A stretch of DNA of 55,384 nucleotides from Nostoc sp. WHI. GTDB lineage: Bacteria; Cyanobacteriota; Cyanobacteriia; Cyanobacteriales; Nostocaceae. Location: the NCBI RefSeq assembly GCF_015714725.1, contig NZ_WBKM01000233.1:1-55384 (forward strand), written 5' to 3'. Below are positions 1 through 7,547 of this stretch, in pieces (within the stretch, counting starts at the first letter, position 1; each line of letters starts with the position of its first letter). A program made the translations under genes and the position numbers. The notes beneath the pieces were generated by a model, which was given only the letters and a program-made list of their open reading frames with translations, was not told the DNA's origin and ran no database searches.

Positions 1-188
1 GGCGGGGAGTAGGGGAAATGATTTCATCCTTCTAATGTGGAGCAGAGCGGGGCATCTTTTTGTTCGTAACGCATTTAGGATTGATATATCTAGAATTTTG
101 ATTTATGGCGGTTTTGATTGAATGGAATATGGTACTCTAGCCGCTACTAAGGTGTATCATACCAACCGAGAAGCCCCATAAATCTGTC

Positions 189-749
189 ATGGAAAAAACC
201 GAAAAACAGAAAATGCTCGCAGGCGAATTATATCTTGCAGAAGATCCAGAATTGGCTGCCGAAAATAAGCGAGCTAGTCGTCTGCTGCGGAGGTACAATT
301 CTACAACTGAAGAACAGCAAGAGCAACGGCAGCAAATTTTGCAAGAATTGTTTGGAAAAATAGGTGAGAAAACCACAATTGTGCCACCCTTTCACTGTGA
401 TTATGGCAGTAACATTTATGTTGGCGACAGATTCTATATGAACTATGGCTGTGTAATTTTAGACTGTAATACAGTTAATATCGGTGACAATGTATTGTGC
501 GCTCCTTATGTACAAATTTATAGTGCTTATCACCCTACAGAACCGGAAATTCGTCTTTCTGGTAGAGAACTAGCTACCCCGATTAACATTGGTAATAATG
601 TTTGGATTGGTGGCGGTGCAATTATTTGTCCAGGTGTAACTATTGGTGATAACACAACCATTGGTGCTGGTAGTGTAGTTGTCAAAGATATACCTGAGAA
701 TGTTGTTGCTGTTGGCAATCCTTGCCGTGTCATTCGGTATTTGTCCTAG
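189..749 (+). CDS. Maltose/galactoside O-acetyltransferase family protein
   Basis: The 186-residue product matches the maltose O-acetyltransferase (Maa/LacA) family, which moves an acetyl group from acetyl-CoA to a sugar hydroxyl in the cytoplasm. Residues 1-55 form the charged helical N-terminal domain that starts with KQKMLAGELY. From about residue 70 to the end there are left-handed beta-helix hexapeptide repeats, for example IGNNVWIGGGAIICPGVTIG. The probable catalytic histidine is H115 in SAYHPTEP. Length fits the family. No sugar-metabolism partner is adjacent, so the natural acceptor is unknown; a detoxifying or cell-wall sugar role is equally possible. The family call is firm, the substrate is not. 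Confidence 0.9.
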   Translation: MEKTEKQKMLAGELYLAEDPELAAENKRASRLLRRYNSTTEEQQEQRQQILQELFGKIGEKTTIVPPFHCDYGSNIYVGDRFYMNYGCVILDCNTVNIGDNVLCAPYVQIYSAYHPTEPEIRLSGRELATPINIGNNVWIGGGAIICPGVTIGDNTTIGAGSVVVKDIPENVVAVGNPCRVIRYLS

Positions 750-752
750 AAT

Positions 753-956
753 TTAAAACTTATATTCTTTGATAATCCCATAGAACCAGTCTGCGATCGC
801 TTCTTGAATTTCGCTGTTAGCGTCAATGGCTGCTATTTCAGATAATTTTGCAGAATACACATCTTCATCCTTACCATTAATGTAAGCCACCTCTACAAAC
901 ATATCTTTTAAGCAGTCATCATTCGGTGAATCGCCAGATGGAAAAGCTTTTTTAAG
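753..956 (-). pseudogene. C-terminal remnant of an unidentified acidic protein
   Basis: Read on the minus strand this stretch is open for about 67 codons and ends in TAA at 753-755. It contains phrases such as DMFVEVAYINGKDEDVY and EIQEAIADWFYGIIKEY. The frame is closed upstream by TAG (957-959) with no start or ribosome site, so it looks like the 3' end of a gene that lost its 5' part. A short internal ATG would give a 49-residue peptide. I do not recognise the family. Bases 960-1204, between this remnant and the PEP-CTERM gene, are very AT-rich and hold no other gene. Confidence 0.5.
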
Positions 957-1204
957 CTATTCTTAAATTAGCAATAACCATTATGCTGCAAAATTATAAA
1001 AAAACTGATTAAGAAATAAACTTTCAGTTTGAAAAAAATAAAAGCAGTTAAACGAAAAGCTCTTCTAAATACAATAAGCAGCATAATTTATGATTTAATT
1101 ACGTACTTCATCTAAGCTTTAATTAAATCTAAATTCAAATAAAATCTTTAAGAAAAACTTTTGTTCTATTACATATAATCAGCTACAAAAGATATGGAGT
1201 ATTT

Positions 1205-1897
1205 ATGCGTTTTTCTCATGTTGCAGGAATTTTTAGTTGTACAACAGCAGCTTTTATATCAATTGCACCCATACAGGTAGAAGCTGCAACTTTTCAGGTG
1301 AAATCAGGAGTCACCAGCATTGATCGTGACCACGAAGATATTCTTAGAAATATCGGACTAGTCTTCACAGACACTAATAATACAGTTACACCAATTCCCA
1401 GCGATTACTTTGTTGGCTTCAACATCGACTCAGCCACAAACTTCAGGTTCAGTGACGAGGGCGGTTTTACTTTCCTTTCAGGTACAATCGAGCATACTGG
1501 CACTGTTACCTTCAATGATCAAATTACTGTTGGTAACTTTTCAATAGGTTTTGCTTCAGGACGTACTGTTAAAAATGCTAGCGGACTTGTTTTAAGAGAC
1601 ACATTTTCTCTAAATACAATTTTGTTTGATTTGAGCGCTCCGGGATCTGTGGCATTTGATGGCCAAACTTTAACCCTCCCTGATGTTCAATTGCTGATTT
1701 CTCCAGAGTTTGCAACTATACTAAGCAACCCTGACTTGACAGGTTTGTTTGCTGGAACTGCACGAATTGATGCTCAAGTTACTGCTGTACCTGAACCTGA
1801 CAGCGTACTAGCAATTTTAGCAGTCGGTGCGGCTCTCTTGGCAGCTAGATTTTATCCTCGAAAATTAAATGCACTTGATATCCTGAAGCATAGCTAA
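1205..1897 (+). CDS. PEP-CTERM sorting-domain protein
   Basis: The 230-residue product has an N-terminal signal peptide (residues 1-27, cleavage after VEA-A) and a C-terminal sorting tag: VPEP near residue 194, a hydrophobic stretch (LAILAVGAALLAA), then arginine and lysine (RFYPRK). In PEP-CTERM proteins this tripartite tail is cut by an exosortase during export to the envelope or extracellular matrix. The middle part is rich in beta-type sequence with no recognisable domain. A purine-rich GGAGT (1196-1200) precedes the ATG. The last 33 bases overlap the 3' end of the convergent flavoprotein gene. The tag is a good match; the function of the mature protein is unknown. Confidence 0.8.
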   Translation: MRFSHVAGIFSCTTAAFISIAPIQVEAATFQVKSGVTSIDRDHEDILRNIGLVFTDTNNTVTPIPSDYFVGFNIDSATNFRFSDEGGFTFLSGTIEHTGTVTFNDQITVGNFSIGFASGRTVKNASGLVLRDTFSLNTILFDLSAPGSVAFDGQTLTLPDVQLLISPEFATILSNPDLTGLFAGTARIDAQVTAVPEPDSVLAILAVGAALLAARFYPRKLNALDILKHS

Positions 1898-3406
1898 ATG
1901 CTGTTTAACAGGTGCAAGGGTATTCGCGGCAATCATTCCGCTAGCAGCAACTGCTGGTAAACCAATGCCGGGAAATGTCGAGTCTCCGCAGCACATTAAC
2001 CCTGGTAGGGGTGTGTTGGGGCCAGGAAACATACCAGATCCAGCCTGAATCGCTGGCCCGTATGAACCTTGGTGACGACGTAGAAAGCGCTCGTGGGTTA
2101 GAGGTGTACCAACAAGTGTGACTTCGCAACGGGAGCGAATATCTGGAATGATCCGCTCCAAAGCTTGCCACATCACTTCTGCACGCGATCGCTTTTGTTG
2201 GGCATATTCCTGACTTTTCCTGTCCATTCCCTCCCAGATAGAGTATGGTTCATTACCAGGAGTATATACATGAATCACGTGCTTACCTGGGGGTGCTAGG
2301 GATGGATCGAGAGTTGAAGGGATTGAAATCACCACAACATTCTGAGGTGCTGTCACACCTGCTTCCCAGTTATTGACCACGATGTAATGACACCGCAGAT
2401 TTGATTGTAATCCTTGGGCATCAATGCCTAGATGTAGATGCATAAAGCTATCACACTCAGGTGTCGCTTGTCGTTTGGTGCGGAACTGTTTGGGTATTGC
2501 CTTTTCTGGTAGCAACTTCAGAGTATCCCAAATCGATGCATTAGAAATAACTGCCCGTCGCGCTCGAATTTCTTGGCGATCGCGCAGACGCACACCCACC
2601 GCGCGATCGCCTTCTACAAGCACTTGCTCCACATGAGTGCCCAGTATTAGTTTACCACCATGTCGCTCCAGTCCTTGTACTAAAGCGTCAACTAAAGCAC
2701 CACTACCACCAATGGGATAGTCAAGCACCGCGCCTGGTCGATACCAGTCGGCAAACATAAATGCTACCTCTGCGGCACTCGTACCATCTGCGGGGAGTCC
2801 AGAAAGCAGGAAACACAACAAATTGAGCCAATTTTGTGTAAACGGGTCTTTAACAACACCATCCATGATCCGGCTGAAAGGCCCAGTTAACTTGATGATA
2901 TCTGCAACGTGTTTTGCTAGAGATGGGGCAAATCGGCTCATAGTTCTAGCTGCACCCCAATCAAAGCGTAATGCGGCTGGCGACATGGCGGTTACTGCAT
3001 TCACAAATGGTTTCATAACGCGCTGGAGTTCTTGCCATTCGGCTACAGCATCATGACCACGGAATTTCAGCAGTATTTCACAAAATTGCTCGGCACCAAC
3101 CGCCGTGTCAAAATCACCTTCTGGCAGACAACAACCCCAAGTATCGTAGGTTACGCATGGTAGATCAGAGCCAATTGCATCTAACACTTGTCTTAAGGGA
3201 TTAGCAGAGGGGCTGTAAGACAGTCCAGAATAGAGGGACGGGCCAGAGTCAAATTTGAAACCATTGCGCTCAAAAGTGTGAGCAGCACCACCAGGAATAG
3301 AGTGGCTTTCGCAGACTATCACCTCAAAGCCGTATCGTGCTAGAAGAGCAGCACAACTTAAACCGCCAATTCCGCTACCGATGACAACTACATCTGTGTT
3401 TTGCAT
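1865..3406 (-). CDS. CrtISO-like FAD-dependent carotenoid oxidoreductase/isomerase
   Basis: The 513-residue protein has an N-terminal dinucleotide-binding motif (VVVIGSGIGGLSCAAL, residues 6-21), then ESHSIPGGAAHTFERNG typical of the phytoene-desaturase/CrtISO/retinol-saturase superfamily, and a C-terminal FAD-contact region (LMCCGDSTFPGIGLPAVAAS). Members isomerise or reduce polyene chains. The closest family by eye is carotene cis-trans isomerase (CrtISO), but retinol-saturase-like or ketolase-like members look the same. It stands apart from crtP-crtB at 44-46 kb. Its 3' end overlaps the PEP-CTERM gene by 33 bases, so the two convergent transcripts must overlap. Substrate not determinable from sequence. 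Confidence 0.8.
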   Translation of the reverse strand: MQNTDVVVIGSGIGGLSCAALLARYGFEVIVCESHSIPGGAAHTFERNGFKFDSGPSLYSGLSYSPSANPLRQVLDAIGSDLPCVTYDTWGCCLPEGDFDTAVGAEQFCEILLKFRGHDAVAEWQELQRVMKPFVNAVTAMSPAALRFDWGAARTMSRFAPSLAKHVADIIKLTGPFSRIMDGVVKDPFTQNWLNLLCFLLSGLPADGTSAAEVAFMFADWYRPGAVLDYPIGGSGALVDALVQGLERHGGKLILGTHVEQVLVEGDRAVGVRLRDRQEIRARRAVISNASIWDTLKLLPEKAIPKQFRTKRQATPECDSFMHLHLGIDAQGLQSNLRCHYIVVNNWEAGVTAPQNVVVISIPSTLDPSLAPPGKHVIHVYTPGNEPYSIWEGMDRKSQEYAQQKRSRAEVMWQALERIIPDIRSRCEVTLVGTPLTHERFLRRHQGSYGPAIQAGSGMFPGPNTPLPGLMCCGDSTFPGIGLPAVAASGMIAANTLAPVKQHLAMLQDIKCI

Positions 3407-3592
3407 ATCCCTTATGTTGGCAACGATGGTTTAACTGATGTTTGGCAGTATAGCTTGTTGGGGACTGATGGGTGAGATAGTTTAGAGAAGGCGATCGCAT
3501 TCTAACGCACTCTCAAATATTGACCATCAAAAATTATTTGCTACGTTAACGCACTAAAAAACATAGATTAAACAAAATGCAAAACTTCTTTT

Positions 3593-3608
3593 ATACTACT
3601 CATAGTAT
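3593..3608. promoter_or_regulatory. Possible operator of the antitoxin-like gene
   Basis: ATACT and AGTAT form an inverted repeat with a 6-base centre, 15 bases before the start of the ribbon-helix-helix gene. Ribbon-helix-helix antitoxins usually bind such short palindromes in their own promoter, so autoregulation is plausible. It may be chance in AT-rich DNA. Confidence 0.35.
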
Positions 3609-3623
3609 GACTCCAGGTAGGAT

Positions 3624-3848
3624 ATGGCAAAAATCTCTATTTCTTTACCAGATGAACTACTGACTTACATCGACCAAAAAGTTGAAAACCGCAGTGCGCT
3701 AATTGAAGTTCTCTTGAAACAATGGCAGCAGCAACAAGAAGATAGGGCACTAGCAATAGCTTGTTCTTTAGTGGATGAATTGGAATTGGGTTGGGATAGT
3801 GAATGGCAGAACGCAGCGATTACCGACTGGGAAGCATCTAGATCGTAA
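3624..3848 (+). CDS. Ribbon-helix-helix (CopG/MazE-type) antitoxin-like protein, orphan
   Basis: A 74-residue protein whose N-terminus (AKISISLPDELLTYIDQKV) is a standard ribbon-helix-helix DNA-binding domain: a short beta strand, then two helices. The C-terminal half (LVDELELGWDSEWQNAAI) is acidic with aromatics, as expected of a toxin-binding tail. A purine-rich AGGTAGG precedes the ATG. In type II toxin-antitoxin systems the toxin normally follows directly. Here the next gene is ribokinase after 195 bases of repeat DNA, and no PIN, MazF or RelE frame lies on either side. It is therefore a solitary antitoxin or a repressor derived from one. Confidence 0.7.
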   Translation: MAKISISLPDELLTYIDQKVENRSALIEVLLKQWQQQQEDRALAIACSLVDELELGWDSEWQNAAITDWEASRS

Positions 3849-3855
3849 CTTTTCT

Positions 3856-3980
3856 CTCGTTCCCATGCTCTGCATGGGAATGGCTGATTAGAGGCTCTGC
3901 CTCCAGTTAGACATTGAGCCAGAGACTCATTGAGCCAGAGACTCAATGAATGCATTCCCAGGCGGCAGCCCAGGAACGAG
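3856..3980. repeat. Dispersed mosaic repeat with CTCGTTCCC...GGAACGAG ends
   Basis: The ends CTCGTTCCC and GGAACGAG are near-inverted copies. Inside are small palindromes (CATGCTCTGCATGGG; GAGGCTCTGCCTC) and a direct duplication of ATTGAGCCAGAGACTC. This is the architecture of small non-coding repeats common in Nostoc genomes. It separates the antitoxin-like gene from rbsK and may act as a transcript end. Confidence 0.6.
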
Positions 3981-4043
3981 GAAAGCCTTATGCTGATTAA
4001 TAATATGAATTGAGTTTGCGTAAAAGCACAAGAAACCAGCATT

Positions 4044-4979
4044 ATGAGCATTATCGTCTTCGGCAGCATCAATATAGACTTGGTAGCTACAGTACCTCGG
4101 TTGCCAGTCGCAGGAGAAACGCTGCTGGGGGACGATTTTTTTAAAGTATCAGGAGGAAAAGGAGCCAATCAAGCCGTAGCATTAGCCAGATTGGGAATTC
4201 CTACTCAGATGGTGGGGCGTGTAGGCGCAGACAATTTTGGTGTAGAACTTGTCAACAATTTGCAAACATCTGGTGTGCAGACTAACAACATTTTTGTAGA
4301 TGAAACTGTTAGTTCTGGAGTCGCCATCATCGCCGTAAATCATGCTGGTGAAAATCAAATTATTGTAATTCCTGGTGCAAATGGGCGTGTCAACCAAGAA
4401 GATGTAGAACGATTGTCCAACTTATTAGCAGAAGCTACAGCACTGCTTTTACAATTAGAAATTCCTATAACTGCCGTGGTTGCAGCAGCCAAAGCAGCAA
4501 GGAGTGCAAACATCCAAGTAATTCTTGATCCTGCACCAGCACCATCTAATTTACCAGATGAACTTTATTCATTAGTGGACATTATTACACCGAATGAAGT
4601 TGAGGCAGCGCAGTTAGTGGGTTTTCCTGTGGATGGCGAGGAAACAGCAGCGATCGCATCTGGAGTTTTATTGCAACGGGGTGTGAAATGTGCGATCGTC
4701 AAACTGGGCGCCAAGGGTGTTTTTTGTGCCACTGCTGAGGAAAAGTTTTTTGTACCTGCGTTCCCAGTTCATGCCGTTGATACAGTTGCGGCTGGGGATG
4801 CTTTTAATGGCGGTTTAGCTACGGCACTTTTTGAAGGACTTTCTTTACATCAAGCGGTTGTTTGGGGTGCGGCTGCGGGTGCTTTAGCGGCGACAAAACC
4901 AGGCGCACAAACTTCTTTAGCAGATAGGTTTACATTTGATGCGTTTCTCCAAGAAAAAGGCGTGATACGTGATAAGTAG
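4044..4979 (+). CDS. rbsK: Ribokinase
   Basis: The 311-residue PfkB-family sugar kinase phosphorylates ribose to ribose-5-phosphate with ATP in the cytoplasm. Visible signatures are the N-terminal GSINIDLV, the sugar-binding GGKGANQA (residues 37-44), and PfkB signature 2, DTVAAGDAFNGG (from about residue 246), with catalytic base D252 and the GAGD-type anion hole written AAGD. Length matches ribokinases. No ribose ABC transporter is adjacent. A nucleoside hydrolase lies 1.1 kb downstream, so the ribose is more likely internal, from nucleoside breakdown. Other PfkB sugars cannot be excluded, but the sequence is clearly ribokinase-like. Confidence 0.88.
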   Translation: MSIIVFGSINIDLVATVPRLPVAGETLLGDDFFKVSGGKGANQAVALARLGIPTQMVGRVGADNFGVELVNNLQTSGVQTNNIFVDETVSSGVAIIAVNHAGENQIIVIPGANGRVNQEDVERLSNLLAEATALLLQLEIPITAVVAAAKAARSANIQVILDPAPAPSNLPDELYSLVDIITPNEVEAAQLVGFPVDGEETAAIASGVLLQRGVKCAIVKLGAKGVFCATAEEKFFVPAFPVHAVDTVAAGDAFNGGLATALFEGLSLHQAVVWGAAAGALAATKPGAQTSLADRFTFDAFLQEKGVIRDK

Positions 4980-4997
4980 ATGAACAAAATATTTACA

Positions 4998-5070
4998 GTC
5001 ATTGCGAGGGTCGCAAAGCAATCCCAGCCTTTGCGATTGCTTCATTACGCTTTGCTGCATTCGCAATGAC
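4998..5070. repeat. Palindromic GTCATTGCGAG repeat
   Basis: GTCATTGCGAGGGT...CGCAATGAC forms an imperfect palindrome with internal AAGCAATC/GATTGCTT pairing. This type of intergenic palindrome occurs widely in bacterial genomes. It lies 18 bases after rbsK and may end its transcript. Confidence 0.6.
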
Positions 5071-5171
5071 ATTGTGTAATTAATGGTGTTTGCTTACTTA
5101 AATGATCAAGGCTGAAAGCTGAAATAATACTTAATTACTTTACCGTTCGCCTTTTGAACTCGGCCATTCAC

Positions 5172-5310
5172 GCAATACGGTTCGGTTAAGGTGCATAGTC
5201 TTTAAAGATCCCCCTTAATCCCCCTTAAAAAGGGGGAAATAGAGCTATTCATTCTGAGCAAGTCTTTTTAAGGGGAGTTGGGGGGATCAAGTTTTATCCG
5301 AACTGTATTG
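5172..5310. repeat. Nested inverted repeats: CAATACxGTTCGG arms flanking a GATCCCCC...GGGGGGATC element
   Basis: Bases 5207-5288 begin GATCCCCC and end GGGGGGATC and contain a CCCTTAAAAAGGG core, a very common cyanobacterial repeat. Immediately outside are CAATACGGTTCGGTTAAG (from 5173) and, inverted at 5291-5310, the complement of CAATACAGTTCGGATAAA; 15 of 18 bases agree. The arrangement suggests one palindromic element inserted in the loop of another. Confidence 0.6.
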
Positions 5311-5325
5311 AGCCATTCTATTCAG

Positions 5326-5654
5326 AACTCGGTTGTTCACTGTTTGAACTCGGTTGTTCACTCTTTGAACTCGGTTGTTCACTCTTTGAACTCGGTTGTT
5401 CACTCTTTGAACTCGGTTGTTCACTCTTTGAACTCGGTCGTTCACTCTTTGAACTCGGTCATTCACTCTTTGAACTCGGTCGTTCACTCTTTGAACTCGG
5501 TCGTTCACTCTTTGAACTCGGTTGTTCACTCTTTGAACTTGGTCATTCACTGTTTGAACTTGGTCATTCACTGTTTGAACTCGGTTGTTCACTCTTTGAA
5601 CTTGGTCATTCACTGTTTGAACTTGGTCATTCACTGTTTGAACTCGGCCGTTCA
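5326..5654. repeat. 21-bp tandem repeat array, about 16 copies
   Basis: The unit is of the form AACTCGGTTGTTCACTCTTTG, with the phase exact over fifteen periods from 5326 to 5641. Variation is confined to a few positions (TTGTTC/TCGTTC/TCATTC; CTCTTTG/CTGTTTG). Because 21 is divisible by three, long open frames exist on both strands, reading heptapeptides such as VQRVNDR. Neither has a convincing start, and the minus one overlaps the deaminase. An isolated copy (TTGAACTCGGCCATTCAC) sits near 5153-5170, beyond the nested element. The array lies beyond the 3' end of the deaminase gene. I judge it non-coding. Confidence 0.85.
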
Positions 5655-5665
5655 CCTTCGGAACA

Positions 5666-6097
5666 TTATTTACCGATATCTTCATTCCAAAGTTCGGGAT
5701 TGGTTTCAATAAACTCACTCATCATTTGTTCGCATTCGTCAAGATTGAGATCAATTACTTCCACGCCATGAGATACCATAAACTCTTTAGCACCAGGAAA
5801 AGTTCTCGATTCTCCGACGATGACTTTTTTAATGCCAAATTGTACCACTGCCCCAGCGCACAGGTAACATGGCATTAAAGTTGAATAGAGTATTGTACCT
5901 CTGTAGCTGCCAACTCTGCCAGCATTGCGGAGACAATCGATTTCGGCATGGGTAATAGGATCACCATCTTGCACACGTTTATTGTGTCCTTTGCCGAGAA
6001 TCTTACCATCCTTGACCAGAATCGAACCAATGGGAATTCCACCTTCTTGTCTGCCTTGTTTTGCTTCTTGAATTGCAACTTCCATAAACTCATCCAT
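5666..6097 (-). CDS. Yeast-type cytosine deaminase (FCY1-like)
   Basis: The 143-residue zinc deaminase has HAE (H50, E52) and PCYLC (C77, C80), the zinc ligands and proton shuttle of the CDA fold. The rest follows the Saccharomyces Fcy1 pattern closely, including a Gly-Asp before the HAE block, a VVGE-like strand (VIVGESRTF), and the C-terminal helix ending PELWNEDIG. The expected reaction is cytosine to uracil plus ammonia; guanine or other base deamination is a lesser possibility. I chose ATG at 6097 because AGGAG (complement of 6105-6109) sits 7 bases upstream; a longer frame to 6124 lacks that site. The gene is divergent from the nucleoside hydrolase, with only 15 bases between start codons. 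Confidence 0.9.
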   Translation of the reverse strand: MDEFMEVAIQEAKQGRQEGGIPIGSILVKDGKILGKGHNKRVQDGDPITHAEIDCLRNAGRVGSYRGTILYSTLMPCYLCAGAVVQFGIKKVIVGESRTFPGAKEFMVSHGVEVIDLNLDECEQMMSEFIETNPELWNEDIGK

Positions 6098-6104
6098 GTT
6101 AATT

Positions 6105-6109
6105 CTCCT
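6105..6109 (-). promoter_or_regulatory. Shine-Dalgarno AGGAG deciding the deaminase start
   Basis: CTCCT on the plus strand is AGGAG on the minus strand, 7 bases upstream of the ATG at 6097. It lies wholly in the 15-base gap between two divergent start codons. Confidence 0.7.
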
Positions 6110-6112
6110 TTT

Positions 6113-7036
6113 ATGACAAAACAACTTGTATTAATGGATCATGATGGCGGTGTAGATGACTATTTAGCAACTATGCTGCTGTTGACGATGGAGCATATTG
6201 AACTCCTTGGTGTCGTCGTCACTCCAGCCGATTGCTACGTTCAACCGGCTGTTAGCGCCACACGTAAAATTATCGATTTAATGGGATTTTCTCATATCCC
6301 CGTTGCAGAAAGCACTGTGCGCGGTATCAATCCATTTCCTACTCTCTATCGCCGCGACTCGTTTATCGTTGATCATCTCCCCATTCTCAACCAAAGCGAA
6401 ACCATTACTACGCCTCTGATTGCCGAAACAGGTCAAGATTTTATGATAAAGGTGTTGCGGGAGGCATCGGAACCCGTAACGCTGATGGTAACTGGGCCGT
6501 TGACGACGGTTGCAGTAGCTTTAGAGAAAGCACCAGACATTGAAGCAAAAATTCACAAAATTATTTGGATGGGGGGTGCGTTGAATGTCGGTGGTAATGT
6601 CGAAAAAAGTTTAGAAGCTGGACAAGATGGTTCCGCCGAATGGAATGTTTATTGGGACGCAATTTCAGCAGCGCAGGTATGGCAAACTCAAATTGAAATT
6701 ATTATGTGTCCTTTAGATTTGACTAACAATGTGCCAGTTACATCGGAGTTAGTGTACAAAATGGGACGACAACGCCACTATCCCATCTCTGATTTAGCTG
6801 GACAATGTTATGCACTGGTTATCCCCCAAGATTATTACTTCTGGGATGTGCTGGCAACAGCTTATCTAGGACATCCAGAATTCTATCAATTACGCGAGTG
6901 GGAAACAGAAATTATCGCCACCGGTCTTAGTCAGGGGCGAACTAAAGTAGTTGCTGGTGGTCGGAAAATTTATGCGATGGATAAAGTAGATAAAGAGGCT
7001 TTTTACACTTACATCTTGCAGCAATGGGCAAGATAA
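6113..7036 (+). CDS. Inosine-uridine preferring nucleoside hydrolase family protein
   Basis: The 307-residue protein belongs to the IunH/RihABC family, which hydrolyses ribonucleosides to base plus ribose. The calcium-binding N-terminal motif is present as MDHDGGVDD (D9, D11, D15, D16), with His in place of the usual Thr. MVTGPLTTVAVALE and IIWMGGALNVGGNV are the second family block. I start at ATG 6113: the frame continues upstream only through the divergent deaminase gene, and the motif begins six residues later, as in homologues. No good Shine-Dalgarno precedes it. Ribose released could feed the ribokinase upstream and freed cytosine the adjacent deaminase. Preferred nucleoside is unknown. 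Confidence 0.88.
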   Translation: MTKQLVLMDHDGGVDDYLATMLLLTMEHIELLGVVVTPADCYVQPAVSATRKIIDLMGFSHIPVAESTVRGINPFPTLYRRDSFIVDHLPILNQSETITTPLIAETGQDFMIKVLREASEPVTLMVTGPLTTVAVALEKAPDIEAKIHKIIWMGGALNVGGNVEKSLEAGQDGSAEWNVYWDAISAAQVWQTQIEIIMCPLDLTNNVPVTSELVYKMGRQRHYPISDLAGQCYALVIPQDYYFWDVLATAYLGHPEFYQLREWETEIIATGLSQGRTKVVAGGRKIYAMDKVDKEAFYTYILQQWAR

Positions 7037-7057
7037 AAAACTGAAAAATTAGGTAGC

Positions 7058-7213
7058 GTGAATACTCAAACTCGCCACCAAAAACTCAAGCAGTCTAACG
7101 CCCAAGCTCACCGCACGCAGACAACATCTGCAACTCAACCGTCCATATTGGGGCGTTCCGGTGCAAAGACTTTTTTGGGTACGGTGCTATTTAAGACTGA
7201 GAATTACTCATAG
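7058..7213 (+). other. Possible 51-residue basic ORF (GTG start), doubtful
   Basis: A GTG-initiated frame reads through Gln/Thr-rich sequence (VNTQTRHQKLKQSNAQAHRT...) to TAG at 7211-7213, overlapping the end of the opposite gene by ten bases. There is no Shine-Dalgarno site and no recognised family. It may be a fragment. This is all that the 167 bases between the hydrolase and the toxin-like operon contain. Confidence 0.2.
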
Positions 7214-7539
7214 CGTACCTTTTTAGATTTAATTATCTCAATGACATCATCGTGTCTTTGCCCCTCAATAATATCCTTGAGATGAATTTGCCCATTAATA
7301 TATTGAACGTGGATGCGCCAACCTGAGACTTTATCGATATCAGCACGATAAATCGCCTGCTTTACACCTTTTACTTTGTGCAGTCTGGTTTTTGGAAATT
7401 TTCTTGTTCTGTGACACTCGTTATCTTCAAACTCTGCCAAGGCTTCCAGAAAAGCAATCTTTAGCTCGTCATCTGGCAAAATCTTCATGGCTTGATAAAT
7501 AATGCCGTATTCATCACAGAGAGTAAGAGTTTGTGCCAT
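7204..7539 (-). CDS. Toxin-like or partner protein of a two-gene module
   Basis: A 111-residue protein, second gene of a two-gene operon (8-base gap). The N-terminal 40 residues look helical and acidic (DDELKIAFLEALAEFEDNE). The C-terminal half (KTRLHKVKGVKQAIYRADI, GWRIHVQYINGQIHLKDI, GQRHDDVIEIIKSKK) has the basic beta-sheet and His-Asp-Asp ending of RelE/ParE-like folds. I do not recognise a named family. Position suggests either the partner of the upstream RelE-like gene or a second toxin-like domain. There is no helix-turn-helix or ribbon-helix-helix signature, so it is not an ordinary antitoxin by sequence. Confidence 0.6.
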   Translation of the reverse strand: MAQTLTLCDEYGIIYQAMKILPDDELKIAFLEALAEFEDNECHRTRKFPKTRLHKVKGVKQAIYRADIDKVSGWRIHVQYINGQIHLKDIIEGQRHDDVIEIIKSKKVRYE

Positions 7540-7547
7540 AAACCAAC

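Noticed and set aside
3665..4168. 167-codon minus frame across the antitoxin-like gene
   Set aside because: Covers the dispersed repeat and the start of rbsK; no domain and no ribosome site.
5278..5718. Open frames of about 143 codons on both strands of the 21-bp array
   Set aside because: They exist because 21 is a multiple of three. There is no ribosome site, the minus one overlaps the deaminase end, and the heptapeptides match no family I know.
5948..6112. N-terminal extension of the nucleoside hydrolase
   Set aside because: It runs antisense through the deaminase gene, and the family motif begins right after ATG 6113.
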